IMG/VR virus record: IMGVR_UViG_3300042330_000045
Location: 1-29,201 of that record
Strand: one strand, 5' to 3'
DNA length: 29,201 nt
Source of the DNA: a virus
The notes beneath the pieces are model-generated. The model was not told where the DNA came from. It was given only the letters and a program-made list of their open reading frames with translations, and made no database searches. This document shows, one piece after another, positions 1 through 8,103 of the stretch. The position numbers and the translations under genes were made by a program. Numbering within the stretch: position 1 is the first letter of the stretch; every line of letters starts with the position of its first letter.

Positions 1-127
1 TAAAAATCGTTATATTAAAAAAAAAAGATGAGTACAATTAAAAAAGAAATTTTCAGTAGAATTGTAGAGTTAAATACTAGACAAGAAAAAAGAGTAGAAT
101 TAGCTGTTAATGATGATTTGCAAAAAG
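1..127. repeat. Terminal direct repeat, copy 1 (circular overlap)
   Basis: Bases 1-127 are identical to 29075-29201, including the 10-A run before the first gene. An exact end overlap of 127 bp is what a de Bruijn assembler with k=127 leaves on a circular contig, so the sequence should be read as a circle of 29,074 bp. A true short terminal repeat cannot be excluded from sequence alone. Confidence 0.95.
8..14 (+). promoter_or_regulatory. Late-promoter-like motif A (CGTTATA) before the capsid block
   Basis: CGTTATA lies 13 nt before the start codon of the 122-aa gene at 28. Read across the circle join, CAAAA (29063-29067) sits 14 nt upstream of the motif. The same arrangement precedes three other virion-gene blocks (2547, 20756, 28286). 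It lacks the TAnnTTTG box of host promoters. Promoter function is inferred from recurrence and position. Confidence 0.5.
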
Positions 128-396
128 CATATACAGCTGCTATTAATGCTAGAAAAAGTAGCTCTGATGTTTATTTAAACGCTAAAAAAGCTGTAGAAAG
201 TGCATTACAAGAAATTAAAAGTTTAAAAGCAATTAACGAAAACTTTTTACCTATTTACCAAAAATTTGAAGCTATGATTAAAGAATTAGGTATACCTATG
301 CCTAAAGAAATAGAAAATCAAAAGCAAAATATACAAGATGGTTTAAAAGGTACGTTTACTCAATTTGAAAAAAACTTACAACAGTCTAAACTTTAA
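28..396 (+). CDS. Helical protein upstream of scaffold and capsid genes
   Basis: A 122-aa, lysine- and glutamate-rich protein that looks almost entirely alpha-helical; residues 1-70 are likely coiled coil. It has no Cys, no signal peptide and no membrane segment. It is the first gene behind the late motif at 8-14 and is followed after 10 nt by the scaffold-like gene and then the major capsid gene, so a role in head assembly or as a minor head component is likely. I do not recognise a named family. The start is the ATG after the A-run; there is no Shine-Dalgarno site, as usual in Bacteroidota. Confidence 0.8.
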   Translation: MSTIKKEIFSRIVELNTRQEKRVELAVNDDLQKAYTAAINARKSSSDVYLNAKKAVESALQEIKSLKAINENFLPIYQKFEAMIKELGIPMPKEIENQKQNIQDGLKGTFTQFEKNLQQSKL

Positions 397-406
397 TTAA
401 TTAAAT

Positions 407-961
407 ATGAAGCCAAGTGAATTATTAAAAAACATCCAAACGTTATTGAGTGCTAAAATTCAACTAGCACAAGAAGTAACTACGGATGGTGTTATTCTAG
501 AAGCTGAAAGTTTTGAACCAAAATCGCCTGTATTTATTGTTACAGAGAATGGTACAGAGCCTGCAGGTAAGGGAGAGTACAAGCTAGAAAATGGTAAAAC
601 GTTAGTAGTAGCAGAAGATGGTTTAATCGACGCTATTGTAGAGGCAGAAGCTGAAACAGAGATAGAGATTGAAGCAGCTAAAGAGGTAGAAGTTGAAGCA
701 GCAGAGGAAGTAGTTACAGAGGAGACAGTAGTAGAAGAGAAAATGCCATCGCAAGAGGAAATTATCGATGCCGTTGTTAAAGTTGTAGCACCTATGTTAG
801 AGCAATTAAAATCTGAGGTAGAGGAAATTAAAATGAAGTACGAGGAAATGACTAAGACTAAAATGTCTAAAGTAACACATACTCCTGAGGTTAAAAAGAA
901 TGTAGCTAACCCTACAAAAAGAACAAATGCATTAGAAAATATTTTTTCAAAATTAAATTAA
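407..961 (+). CDS. Putative capsid scaffolding protein
   Basis: A 184-aa, strongly acidic protein directly upstream of the major capsid gene. Residues 1-78 contain a short beta-rich segment (around SFEPKSPVFIVTENG and GEYKLENGKTLVV). Residues 79-112 are a low-complexity Glu/Ala/Val stretch, residues 114-150 a predicted coiled coil (PSQEEIIDAVVKVVAPMLEQ), and the tail is basic. Acidic, coiled-coil, low-complexity proteins immediately before the capsid gene are typical scaffolds, and the XkdF-like protease gene just upstream on the circle fits a protein that is cleaved during maturation. A decoration role is possible. The assignment rests on composition and position, not on a catalytic motif. 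Confidence 0.65.
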   Translation: MKPSELLKNIQTLLSAKIQLAQEVTTDGVILEAESFEPKSPVFIVTENGTEPAGKGEYKLENGKTLVVAEDGLIDAIVEAEAETEIEIEAAKEVEVEAAEEVVTEETVVEEKMPSQEEIIDAVVKVVAPMLEQLKSEVEEIKMKYEEMTKTKMSKVTHTPEVKKNVANPTKRTNALENIFSKLN

Positions 962-968
962 TATAAAA

Positions 969-1892
969 ATGAGCAACTTAACAAGACAAAACTTTACTGA
1001 ACCTGCTATTACTACAACTTATGCAGGAGAATTTGCAGGAAAATATATCGCTGCAGGTGTATTATCTGCACCAACATTAAAAAATGAGGGTATTACTATT
1101 ATGCCTAACGTTAAATACAAAGCTGTATTAAAGAAATTAGCTAATGTAATTACTATTGCTAATGCTACTTGTGATTACACAGACACAGCAGACGTTACTT
1201 TAACTGAGAAAGTATTAACAGTTACTGAGAAACAAATTAACCTTACTTTATGTAAAACTCCATTCGAGAGCGATTGGGAGGCTGTATCTATGGGTTACTC
1301 TTCATTTGATACTTTACCATCTAACTTTACAGATTTCTTTATTGCAAATATGTTAGAGCAAGTATCTTATGCTACTGAGACTACAGTTTGGAATAGTTTA
1401 ATCGCTCAGGCTATCGCTGATGGTGCTGATGATAGTTTAAACCCAGGAGCTCCAACTGCTGCTAACATTATTGACACTTTAGGAGATGCTGTAGATTTGT
1501 TACCAAACAATGTATATGGTAAAGAAGATTTAACTATCTATATGGGATTTGAAAGCTTTAAAGCTTATGTAAGAGCTTTAGGTGGTTTTGCTTCAGGTGG
1601 TTTAGGTGCTAATGGTGTGAACGGAATGGGTACAATGTGGTATGATGGTATTCAGTCATTAACTTTCGATGGTATCAAAATTTTCGTATCAGGAGAGCTA
1701 GGTAACAAAATCGTTTTAGCTCAAAAATCTAACTTATACTTTGGAATTGGACTTTTAGACAATTTGAATGAGGTACGCGTTTTAGATATGGCAGACAAAG
1801 ACGGTTCAAAAAATGTACGTTTCATTATGAGATGGTCTCAAGGTACGCAAGTAGGTTTCGGAAACGAAATTGTTTTAGTAAACTGCGACTAA
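969..1892 (+). CDS. Major capsid protein (HK97-fold type)
   Basis: A 307-aa protein with the composition of phage major capsid proteins: an N-terminal arm (residues 1-30), a central mixed alpha/beta region, a glycine-rich loop around residues 205-225 (GGFASGGLGANGVNGMG) and a beta-rich C-terminus ending in RWSQGTQVGFGNEIVLVN. It resembles from memory capsid proteins of Bacteroidota siphophages. It follows the scaffold-like gene by 7 nt and ends at a strong intrinsic terminator (1902-1928), the arrangement expected for the most abundant virion protein. Its codon use is richer in T- and C-ending codons than the surrounding small genes, consistent with high expression. Confidence 0.85.
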   Translation: MSNLTRQNFTEPAITTTYAGEFAGKYIAAGVLSAPTLKNEGITIMPNVKYKAVLKKLANVITIANATCDYTDTADVTLTEKVLTVTEKQINLTLCKTPFESDWEAVSMGYSSFDTLPSNFTDFFIANMLEQVSYATETTVWNSLIAQAIADGADDSLNPGAPTAANIIDTLGDAVDLLPNNVYGKEDLTIYMGFESFKAYVRALGGFASGGLGANGVNGMGTMWYDGIQSLTFDGIKIFVSGELGNKIVLAQKSNLYFGIGLLDNLNEVRVLDMADKDGSKNVRFIMRWSQGTQVGFGNEIVLVNCD

Positions 1893-1901
1893 ATATTATA
1901 G

Positions 1902-1928
1902 GGGTGGGTAACACCACCCTTTTTTTTT
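1902..1928 (+). terminator. Intrinsic terminator after the major capsid gene
   Basis: The stem GGGTGG (1902-1907) pairs with CCACCC (1914-1919) around the loop GTAACA, followed by nine T (1920-1928). I see no promoter between it and the next gene at 1949, so it probably attenuates rather than blocks transcription. Confidence 0.85.
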
Positions 1929-1948
1929 AATTTTAAATAATACAATAT

Positions 1949-2473
1949 ATGTTATGTACGATCAATACAGGGCGTTTATTAGCTTGTAAAGATAATGTCG
2001 GTGGTATCCGTAACATTTACTTTGCAGACTATGGAACATTAGGAGCCTTGACTATTTCAGGTGGAGAAATTACTGCTATTGCAGGTACTCCTGATATATA
2101 CAAATACGAGGTTAGAGGTGCTAATAGTTTAGAGGTTACTGTTACGCAGAGTGCCGATGCAGGTACTACTTTTTATGAGCAAGCTTTAACTGTAACTTTA
2201 CAGAAATTAGATGATGAGACTACTGTAGCTTTAAACTCAATTATTATCGGTAGACCTCACGTTTTTATAGAAGACAATAATGGTAAATTTTATTCAGTAG
2301 GAGTTACTAGAGGATGTGATACTACAGGAGGTACATTTGCTACAGGTGCAGCATTTGGCGATATGTCAGGTTACACATTAAATTTAACAGCTTCTGAGCC
2401 ATTTTACCCTTATCAGGTTGTTAGTACTATAATTAGTGCTAATTTAGATACTACAAATATTAACCCTGCATAA
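1949..2473 (+). CDS. Putative tail tube protein
   Basis: A 174-aa, beta-rich protein with few charges. Near the N-terminus is IRNIYFADYGTLG, and near the C-terminus GAAFGDMSGYTLNLTASEP, a pattern I recall from tail-tube-like structural proteins of Bacteroidota phages. It lies between two intrinsic terminators, next to the capsid gene, which implies a separate and high expression level as needed for a tube protein. Its location among head genes rather than next to the tape measure is unusual, so a decoration or head protein is the main alternative. The start is the first ATG (1949). Confidence 0.6.
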   Translation: MLCTINTGRLLACKDNVGGIRNIYFADYGTLGALTISGGEITAIAGTPDIYKYEVRGANSLEVTVTQSADAGTTFYEQALTVTLQKLDDETTVALNSIIIGRPHVFIEDNNGKFYSVGVTRGCDTTGGTFATGAAFGDMSGYTLNLTASEPFYPYQVVSTIISANLDTTNINPA

Positions 2474-2495
2474 TTTCGGTTAATTATAGATTAAG

Positions 2496-2525
2496 AGGAT
2501 AGTTTTTTAGCTATCCTTTTTTTTT
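2496..2525 (+). terminator. Intrinsic terminator after the tube-like gene
   Basis: AGGATAG (2496-2502) pairs with CTATCCT (2511-2517) around an 8-nt loop, followed by a run of nine T ending at 2525. A late-promoter-like motif begins immediately downstream. Confidence 0.85.
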
Positions 2526-2528
2526 GTG

Positions 2529-2553
2529 CAAAAAATAAAATAATATCGTTATA
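2529..2553 (+). promoter_or_regulatory. Late-promoter-like motif B before the portal block
   Basis: CAAAA (2529-2533), 13 nt, then CGTTATA (2547-2553), starting just after the terminator T-run. The ATG at 2559 follows after only 5 nt, so a transcript started here would be almost leaderless. The spacing to the ATG is identical to motif D at 28286. Function is inferred. Confidence 0.55.
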
Positions 2554-2558
2554 TAGGT

Positions 2559-2885
2559 ATGATAATATTACAGCAAACAACAGAAGAGCAAACTTTTAAA
2601 TGTATTCCTAGAAGTTATGAGACTAACGTTATATTAATTCTAGAGAACGAGACTACTAATACAAAGACAAATATAGTACCTGAGATAGAAATTATAGACG
2701 ATAATTATTTTGTAACAGCAGAATTTGATTTAAAGAACGATAATTTTTATAACATTACTATCTTGTATGGAGAAGAGGTAACATTTAAAGATAAGGTATT
2801 TTGTACCGACCAACTCGTTTATGATATAAACAAAGACGTTTATACTAGTGATACTAGTTATAACAACCAATATATAACAATTTAA
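2559..2885 (+). CDS. Small beta-rich protein preceding the portal gene
   Basis: A 108-aa protein predicted to be mostly beta strands, with an N-terminal FKCIPRSYETNVILILEN segment and a tail rich in Tyr, Asn and Asp. It has no signal peptide or membrane segment. It stands first after late motif B and one base before the portal start codon, so it is very likely part of the late virion operon. I recall similar short proteins beside portal genes in Bacteroidota phages but know no established function. A virion or assembly role is inferred from position only. Confidence 0.75.
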   Translation: MIILQQTTEEQTFKCIPRSYETNVILILENETTNTKTNIVPEIEIIDDNYFVTAEFDLKNDNFYNITILYGEEVTFKDKVFCTDQLVYDINKDVYTSDTSYNNQYITI

Positions 2886-2886
2886 T

Positions 2887-4701
2887 ATGGAAGATAATAA
2901 AAATAGTATAAGGTTTGTACAAATGAGCAATTACACTTCGCCTGTAGTTAAAGAGGTTAAGAGTAAGGAATGGGTAGAGTACGGAGAAAACAATTTATAC
3001 TTCGAGCATTTAATTGACCGATACAATGGAAGTCCTACTAACAATGCTTGTATAAACGGAATTAGTCAAATGATATTCGGTAGAGGTTTAGATGCTATTA
3101 ATTCTAGTATAGATGATTATACAGAGTTTAAAATGCTTATAAACGATGAGGATGTACAAAAGATTAGCTCAGACCTTAAATTATTAGGTAATGCTGCTAT
3201 ACAAGTAGTTTACAATATCGACCATACTAGAATATTAGAAGTTGAACACTTCCCTGTTGAAACATTACGAGCAGGTAAAGCTAATGATGAGGGAGTTATA
3301 GAACATTATTATTACTTCCCTGATTGGAGCAAAATAAAGAGAACTGACAAGCCTACTCCTATTTGTGCTTTTGGAACTAGTACCTCAGGAAACGAGATAT
3401 TATATATTAAACCTTATAAAGCAGGGTTTTATTACTATGCACCGCCTGACTACCAAGGAGGACTGCAATACTCTGAGCTTGAAGAGGAGATATCTAACTA
3501 TCATTTAAATAATATTCTTAATGGACTAGCACCTAGTATGTTAATTAACTTCAACAATGGTATTCCTGACGAAGATATGCAGGCTACTATTGAGGCTGAT
3601 GTACAAAGAAAATATGGAGGGACTAGTAATGCAGGTAGATTTATTCTAGCTTTTAATGATAAGCCTGAGGAGAAAGCAACTATAGAAGCTATACAGTTAT
3701 CTGATGCACATAATCAATATCAATTTTTGAGCGATGAGAGTATGCGTAAAATTATGATTTCTCACAGAGTAGTAAGTCCTTTACTTTTAGGTATTAAAGA
3801 CCAAACAGGTTTCGGTAATAATGCAGACGAATTAAAAACTGCTAGTATATTAATGGATAACGTAGTGATTAGACCATTTCAGGACTTAATTATTAAAGCT
3901 ATTGATAAAATTTTAGCATTTAATAAAGTTAATTTAAAACTATATTTTAAAACATTACAGCCATTAGAATTTATAGACCTTGAAAATGCTACTACTAAAG
4001 AGCAAATAGTAGAGGAGACAGGATATGATTTTAGCGAAAAAAAAAAAACTTGTAGCCATATAGATTTCTCTAGTGAATTAGACGATATCGTAGCTGAGAA
4101 ATTGATTTCTTTAGGAGAGTACCCTAGTGAAAAATGGTTATTGTTAGATGAGTACGAAGTAGATTATGATGGAGACGAGTTAGAGAATGAAATGCTATCT
4201 AAAGAATTTAGTAAACAAAACTTTGTAAAAACAGGTACAGCTAGACCTAATGCAAAAAGTGAACAAGATGACGTTATAGATGATATTAGATTTATTACTC
4301 GTTATGTATATGCAGGAGAAACAACTAGTAAGAGTAGAAAATTTTGTCAGAAAATGACAGATACAAAAAAAATATATCGTAAAGAAGATATAATAGCTAT
4401 GGCTAGTCAGGAAGTAAACCAAGTAAGCACAGATAAAAATGGAGTTCGTAAAGGTTTTGGACCGAATGGAAAACCTACATACGATATTTGGTTATACAAA
4501 GGAGGAGCTGCTTGCCACCATAGATGGAATAAACAGATTTATGTGTCTTTTGACAATGTAAATATAGACGTAAACAGTCCTAGAGCTAGACAAATAGCAG
4601 GACGAAAAGCAGAACAATTTGGATATGTAGTAAAAAATGATAAATTAGTTTCTACTAGACCTATTGATATGCCAAACAAAGGATTTTTAAACCCTAGATA
4701 A
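2887..4701 (+). CDS. Portal protein with C-terminal MuF-like/extra domain
   Basis: A 604-aa protein. Residues 1-370 look like a tailed-phage portal: an N-terminal wing, then VQRKYGGTSNAGRFI (239-253) and ISHRVVSPLLLGI (291-303), typical of the portal clip and stem region in Bacteroidota phages. A C-terminal domain (about 465-560) carries SRKFCQKM (483-490) and YDIWLYKGGAACHHRW (532-547). This Cys/His-containing module is found attached to portal or head-morphogenesis proteins in related phages, and resembles MuF-type domains in having a conserved Cys and late His residues. Its function there is unsettled. A 12-A run at 4037-4048 encodes Glu-Lys-Lys-Lys and is a possible slippage or sequencing-error site. 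The connector gene follows after 1 nt. Confidence 0.8.
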   Translation: MEDNKNSIRFVQMSNYTSPVVKEVKSKEWVEYGENNLYFEHLIDRYNGSPTNNACINGISQMIFGRGLDAINSSIDDYTEFKMLINDEDVQKISSDLKLLGNAAIQVVYNIDHTRILEVEHFPVETLRAGKANDEGVIEHYYYFPDWSKIKRTDKPTPICAFGTSTSGNEILYIKPYKAGFYYYAPPDYQGGLQYSELEEEISNYHLNNILNGLAPSMLINFNNGIPDEDMQATIEADVQRKYGGTSNAGRFILAFNDKPEEKATIEAIQLSDAHNQYQFLSDESMRKIMISHRVVSPLLLGIKDQTGFGNNADELKTASILMDNVVIRPFQDLIIKAIDKILAFNKVNLKLYFKTLQPLEFIDLENATTKEQIVEETGYDFSEKKKTCSHIDFSSELDDIVAEKLISLGEYPSEKWLLLDEYEVDYDGDELENEMLSKEFSKQNFVKTGTARPNAKSEQDDVIDDIRFITRYVYAGETTSKSRKFCQKMTDTKKIYRKEDIIAMASQEVNQVSTDKNGVRKGFGPNGKPTYDIWLYKGGAACHHRWNKQIYVSFDNVNIDVNSPRARQIAGRKAEQFGYVVKNDKLVSTRPIDMPNKGFLNPR

Positions 4702-4702
4702 G

Positions 4703-5200
4703 ATGATACTATTTGTAACCCCTGAGGACATAAAAAGAAATACTATAATAAATGGTAATGTAGACAATAATGAGTTCTTACAATTCGTTAAAATAGCTCA
4801 ACAGATACATATACAAAACTATTTAGGTACACAGTTATATGATAAGATAACTACAGATATTGAGAATGACGATCTAACTCCTGATTATGTATTTTTATTA
4901 AATGAATATGTACAACCTATGTTAATTAACTTTGCTATGGTAGATTATGTACCATTTGCAGGTGTAACTATTAAGAATGGAGGTATATTTAAGCATAGAA
5001 ACGATGTAGCAGAGATACCTACTAAAGAGGAGATAGATTTTATAACACAGAAATATAGAAACTTTGCTGAGTTTTATACTCGTAGATTTATTGATTATAT
5101 GGGAATATATGCTAGTCAGAAATACCCTGAGTATTTTACTAATTCAAATGCTGATATGTTCCCTGATACTAAAGCTAATTTTGTTGGATGGGTACTATAA
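4703..5200 (+). CDS. Head-tail connector/adaptor protein (DUF6712-like)
   Basis: A 165-aa, mainly helical protein with FLQFVKIAQQIHIQNYLGTQ (residues 26-45) followed by LTPDYVFLLNEYVQPMLINF and AEFYTRRFIDYM near the C-terminus. This pattern matches, from memory, the DUF6712 family found directly after portal genes in Bacteroidota phages and thought to play a head-tail adaptor (gp6-like) role. It starts 1 nt after the portal stop codon, the usual place for the first connector. The function is inferred from position and helical architecture. Confidence 0.7.
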   Translation: MILFVTPEDIKRNTIINGNVDNNEFLQFVKIAQQIHIQNYLGTQLYDKITTDIENDDLTPDYVFLLNEYVQPMLINFAMVDYVPFAGVTIKNGGIFKHRNDVAEIPTKEEIDFITQKYRNFAEFYTRRFIDYMGIYASQKYPEYFTNSNADMFPDTKANFVGWVL

Positions 5201-5304
5201 AATATAAAGTTAAAGAAGAGAATATTAAAAAGCTTCAAAAATATTTAGAATTAAAAAAAGAGAAAGATGGCAAACAAAATAGATTGGGGACAAGGAGTAA
5301 ATAA
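5188..5304 (+). CDS. Very small basic protein bridging connector and WGQ genes
   Basis: A 38-aa, lysine-rich, probably helical peptide (begins MGTIKYKVKEENIKKLQKYL). It overlaps the connector gene by 13 nt and the next gene by 38 nt in another frame. Without it there would be a 66-nt gap in an otherwise gap-free operon, and the part inside that gap reads as good coding sequence. It could instead be chance; the C-terminal part within the next gene looks less natural. Confidence 0.5.
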   Translation: MGTIKYKVKEENIKKLQKYLELKKEKDGKQNRLGTRSK

Positions 5305-5503
5305 TAACTCGATAGGATGGGGACAGGCTGCTATTAATAACTCTATTGGGTTTGGTTCTGTTTATTCTACTAGTTGGAGTGGAGATACTGAAATTTTAGG
5401 TAATGAAATAGAAGCGGTTATAAACTTTATAACAAGAATTGCTACAGATAGCGGAGTATTTGAAGCTAAACAATGTTTAATTAATTTAATAGAAAATATA
5501 TAA
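5267..5503 (+). CDS. Small virion-type protein with WGQ repeats and an FEA-CL module
   Basis: A 78-aa protein. Residues 1-40 are an Asn/Gly/Trp-rich repeat (IDWGQGVNNNSIGWGQ, then NNSIGFGSVYSTSWSGDTEI), recognisable from short structural proteins of Bacteroidota and marine phages. Residues 52-76 contain FITRIATDSGVFEAKQCLI, a helical module also present twice at the N-terminus of the 810-aa tail protein (23537-25969). It lies between the connector and the receptor-binding gene and overlaps the latter by one base. A role as a small head or tail appendage component is inferred. Confidence 0.75.
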   Translation: MANKIDWGQGVNNNSIGWGQAAINNSIGFGSVYSTSWSGDTEILGNEIEAVINFITRIATDSGVFEAKQCLINLIENI

Positions 5504-6708
5504 TGAGTTTATTTGAAAGTGCAAGTTTGGTAGTAACACCAAATGGAACAAAAGCGAGTAAGTTATACGCTATAAAGCCTACAAGTGGTGCAGGAGATTT
5601 AAGTGTTACAAGAGCAACAACAGCAACAAGAGTTAATAGTGCAGGTTTAATTGAAAGCGTAGCAAGTAACGTACCACGTTTAGACTACACAAACGGAAGT
5701 TGTCCGAGTATATTAGTAGAGCCACAAAGAACTAATCTTTTTACTTATAGCAATACTTTTACTGATGCAAGTTGGAATTTAGAAGATGCAACTATATCTG
5801 CAAATGTTGCTATTTCACCTGACGGAACACAAAACGCAAGTAAATTAGTTTCTAATGCAAATAATACAGACCATACTATTTATAAAAATGTTTTAACTTT
5901 AGTAGATAGAACTTTTAGCTGTTATGTAAAAGCTGATGGCTACAATTATGTATTTTTAGGTAATAATAATGGTTTAGCAAGTAATGGAGTTTTCTTTAAT
6001 TTAACAAATGGAACTATATCTCAAAATACCTCAACATTTACAGCGTCAATTAAAAGTGCTGGTAATGGTTGGTATAGATGTGAGATTAGTCAATCTTTAT
6101 GGTTGCTTCCTTACGCAATGATTTGTTTATCAAATAACGGAACAAGTTTTACTTTTGCAGGTAATGGAACAAGTGGCGTATTAATATATGGGGCACAAAA
6201 TGAAGCAGGCTCTTACGCTACTTCATACATACCTACTACTTCTGCAAGTGTAACACGTAACGCAGATGTAATTTCTAAAACAGGTATAAGTAGTTTAATA
6301 GGGCAAACAGAGGGGACTATTTTTTTGGATTTTGAAGCTAATGGTTTTGAAGCAAGTGATTTTTCTTTTATAAGTTTGACAGAAGGAACTACTAATATTA
6401 TTTATGTTGGTTCTTTTTCAAATATTTTACTTGTAAGAGTAGTTAATGGTGGAGTTATGTCTGTAAATATAAATTTAACATTTTCAACAAATACAAGATA
6501 TAAATTAGCATTTGCATACAAAAATAACGATTGTGTTTTATTCATTAATGGTGTAAATAGAGCCTCTGATACAAGTGCTTCAATTCCAGCTACAAGTAAA
6601 TTGACGTTTAATGATTTCGGTTTAGGAACAAGTTATGATGTTAATAATACTTTACTTTACAAAACACGTTTAACAAATGCTGAATTAGCAGAACTAACAA
6701 CTATCTAA
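5503..6708 (+). CDS. Receptor-binding/fibre protein with lectin-like domains
   Basis: A 401-aa protein rich in Asn, Ser, Thr and Gly. The N-terminal 80 residues include TRATTATRVNSAGLIE and ILVEPQRTNLFTYSN, a virion-attachment type segment shared by many phage fibres. Residues about 85-235 look like a beta-sandwich carbohydrate-binding domain (YVKADGYNYVFLG, GNGWYRCEIS), and residues about 255-401 like a concanavalin/LamG-type sandwich (GTIFLDFEA, RYKLAFAYKNNDCVLFINGV). This combination fits host-surface glycan recognition. Codon use (many ACA, GCA, AGT, GGA) differs from the neighbouring head genes, and such genes are commonly exchanged, so recent acquisition is plausible. Confidence 0.75.
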   Translation: MSLFESASLVVTPNGTKASKLYAIKPTSGAGDLSVTRATTATRVNSAGLIESVASNVPRLDYTNGSCPSILVEPQRTNLFTYSNTFTDASWNLEDATISANVAISPDGTQNASKLVSNANNTDHTIYKNVLTLVDRTFSCYVKADGYNYVFLGNNNGLASNGVFFNLTNGTISQNTSTFTASIKSAGNGWYRCEISQSLWLLPYAMICLSNNGTSFTFAGNGTSGVLIYGAQNEAGSYATSYIPTTSASVTRNADVISKTGISSLIGQTEGTIFLDFEANGFEASDFSFISLTEGTTNIIYVGSFSNILLVRVVNGGVMSVNINLTFSTNTRYKLAFAYKNNDCVLFINGVNRASDTSASIPATSKLTFNDFGLGTSYDVNNTLLYKTRLTNAELAELTTI

Positions 6709-6709
6709 A

Positions 6710-7018
6710 ATGTACATATATAAATTAAAATACACAGACAAAGAAACTGCAATAGCTAATTTATTAGTAAAGAAAGTTTATGTAGAAGTAGAAAACCTTA
6801 ACAAAGAAATTACTTTAGCTTACGGACAAGGTATACAAGCTGTTATAGAAATTGGTTTAATCGTTTTAGAGAATGGTAGTTACGATGATAAATTTAATGT
6901 AATTACCGAACCTGTTTACGCTGATGGTTACCATTATGACGTTATGAGTGAAAATAAAATTGATTTTGGTAGTAATGAAATACAAGTAAATAACCCTAAA
7001 CATATATTTGCTTCGTAA
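6710..7018 (+). CDS. Fibre-associated accessory protein
   Basis: A 102-aa soluble protein starting 1 nt after the fibre gene and overlapping the holin-like gene by one base. It contains AVIEIGLIVLENGSYDDKFN and DGYHYDVMSENKIDFGSNEI, a combination I recall from small genes directly downstream of fibre genes in Bacteroidota phages. It may be a fibre chaperone or part of the receptor-binding tip. No enzymatic motif is visible. The function is inferred from position only. Confidence 0.7.
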   Translation: MYIYKLKYTDKETAIANLLVKKVYVEVENLNKEITLAYGQGIQAVIEIGLIVLENGSYDDKFNVITEPVYADGYHYDVMSENKIDFGSNEIQVNNPKHIFAS

Positions 7019-7212
7019 TGACTAGACAGAAAATAGATTTATTTTTAAATAAGTGGTTAAGTAGAAAACTAACGGTATTTGTAATAGCTTCAGTAGGTTT
7101 ATTCTTTGGAGTTATTACTTCTACTGATTGGGTAATAGTTTCTACTTCTTATATAACTATAGAGGGAGTTACGAATATTGTTGAACGTTTAATGAAAAGT
7201 AAAAATGTCTAA
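7018..7212 (+). CDS. Small membrane protein, candidate holin or lysis regulator
   Basis: A 64-aa protein with a short basic N-terminus (to K18), a hydrophobic segment at about 19-33 (TVFVIASVGLFFGVI), a second apolar stretch at about 38-48 and a charged C-terminus. It starts the lysis cassette: it is followed by another one-TM protein, then the M15 endolysin and spanin-like genes. Either membrane protein could be the holin, with the other an antiholin or accessory. It overlaps its neighbours by 1 and 8 nt, indicating translational coupling. Confidence 0.7.
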   Translation: MTRQKIDLFLNKWLSRKLTVFVIASVGLFFGVITSTDWVIVSTSYITIEGVTNIVERLMKSKNV

Positions 7213-7372
7213 TAACGATTTAAAATTGTATTTTTTAAATACTATAACAATGGCTTTAAGTTTCTCTAACATAGAAAACGCTTTAAAAATAATTCTATTA
7301 ATTGCCTCTATATTTTATACTGTATTAAAAATAATAGAAACTTATAAAAATAAAAAAGATGAGAATAAGTAA
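7205..7372 (+). CDS. Putative holin (single-TM, 55 aa)
   Basis: A 55-aa protein: a polar N-terminus, FSNIENALKIILLIASIFYT (residues 20-39) forming one membrane helix at about 26-45, and a highly basic C-terminus (ETYKNKKDENK). It resembles from memory the short holin-like proteins of Bacteroidota phages, which carry an IE-x-ALKI-x-LL motif before a SIxYT segment. It overlaps the endolysin start by 14 nt. Position, size and topology make it the better of the two holin candidates. Confidence 0.7.
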   Translation: MSNNDLKLYFLNTITMALSFSNIENALKIILLIASIFYTVLKIIETYKNKKDENK

Positions 7373-7811
7373 ACATTTTACCTTAGCTGAGTTTTGCAAT
7401 AGTGCAGCTGCTAAAAGATACGGAATTAGCAATATAGCTGATGATAAAAGTATTAAGAATTTAACAATACTAGCAGAGACAATATTAGAGCCAATTAGAG
7501 AACATTTCGAGAAACCTATACATATTACCTCAGGATATAGAAGTCCTGCTTTAAATAAAAAAATAGGTGGAGCACATAATTCGCAACATTTAATAGGTCA
7601 GGCAGTGGATATTGATAATGACAATACAGAAGTTAGTAACTCAGAGATATTTAATTTTATTAAAGACAATTTAAAGTTCGACCAACTTATATGGGAGTTC
7701 GGAAATGATGAGAACCCTGCTTGGGTTCACGTATCTTTTTCTAGCAAACCACGTAAACAAATATTGAAAGCTTACAAGAATGGTAGTATTACAGTTTATA
7801 AAAAAATATAA
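7359..7811 (+). CDS. Endolysin, zinc peptidase M15 family
   Basis: A 150-aa peptidase of the M15 (Peptidase_M15_3-like) family, expected to cleave peptide cross-bridges of peptidoglycan. Seen directly: SGYRSPALN (58-66), the zinc-ligand motif SQHLIGQAVDID with H77 and D84, and the third ligand H124 in AWVHVSF. All key residues are present and the length is typical of the single-domain enzymes. There is no signal peptide, so release would depend on the holin encoded just upstream. It overlaps both neighbouring lysis genes. Confidence 0.92.
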   Translation: MRISKHFTLAEFCNSAAAKRYGISNIADDKSIKNLTILAETILEPIREHFEKPIHITSGYRSPALNKKIGGAHNSQHLIGQAVDIDNDNTEVSNSEIFNFIKDNLKFDQLIWEFGNDENPAWVHVSFSSKPRKQILKAYKNGSITVYKKI

Positions 7812-8103
7812 ATGGATGATAGCAGTAATTTTAACGATTATTGCTTTTGTCGTTTATAAGGACTTTAAAAATAGAAGTAGTATAAATACCCTAAAAACTA
7901 ATAATAATCGCTTAGAAGTAAAGAAAACAGCCTTAAAAGATAGTTTAAAGATTATAATTAAAACACAGACTAAGTATATTAATAAAATTAAGGTAATTAA
8001 AGAAAAAGAATATGAGCAGATTAAAGTTATTGATACTTATAGTAATGCTGAGCTTGAAAGGTTTTTCACAAATAGATACGACAAAGATAGTATTAAGCAG
8101 TAA
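7780..8103 (+). CDS. Putative inner-membrane spanin (Rz-like)
   Basis: A 107-aa protein with a basic N-terminus (KKYKW), one membrane helix (residues about 13-25, MIAVILTIIAFVV) and a long charged helical domain, the Rz architecture of an anchored periplasmic coiled coil. It overlaps the endolysin by 32 nt; an in-frame ATG at 7816 would remove the basic residues before the helix, so 7780 is preferred. The downstream spanin partner begins inside this gene in another frame. Assignment rests on topology and context, since spanins diverge strongly. Confidence 0.7.
   Translation: MVVLQFIKKYKWMIAVILTIIAFVVYKDFKNRSSINTLKTNNNRLEVKKTALKDSLKIIIKTQTKYINKIKVIKEKEYEQIKVIDTYSNAELERFFTNRYDKDSIKQ

Noticed and set aside
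4271-4277. CGTTATA inside the portal gene
   Set aside because: Within coding sequence, no CAAAA upstream at the right distance, and no gene starts nearby; judged a chance match.
7205-7372. Toxin-antitoxin or abortive-infection gene among the small membrane proteins
   Set aside because: The position directly before an M15 endolysin and the single-TM plus basic-tail layout fit a holin better.
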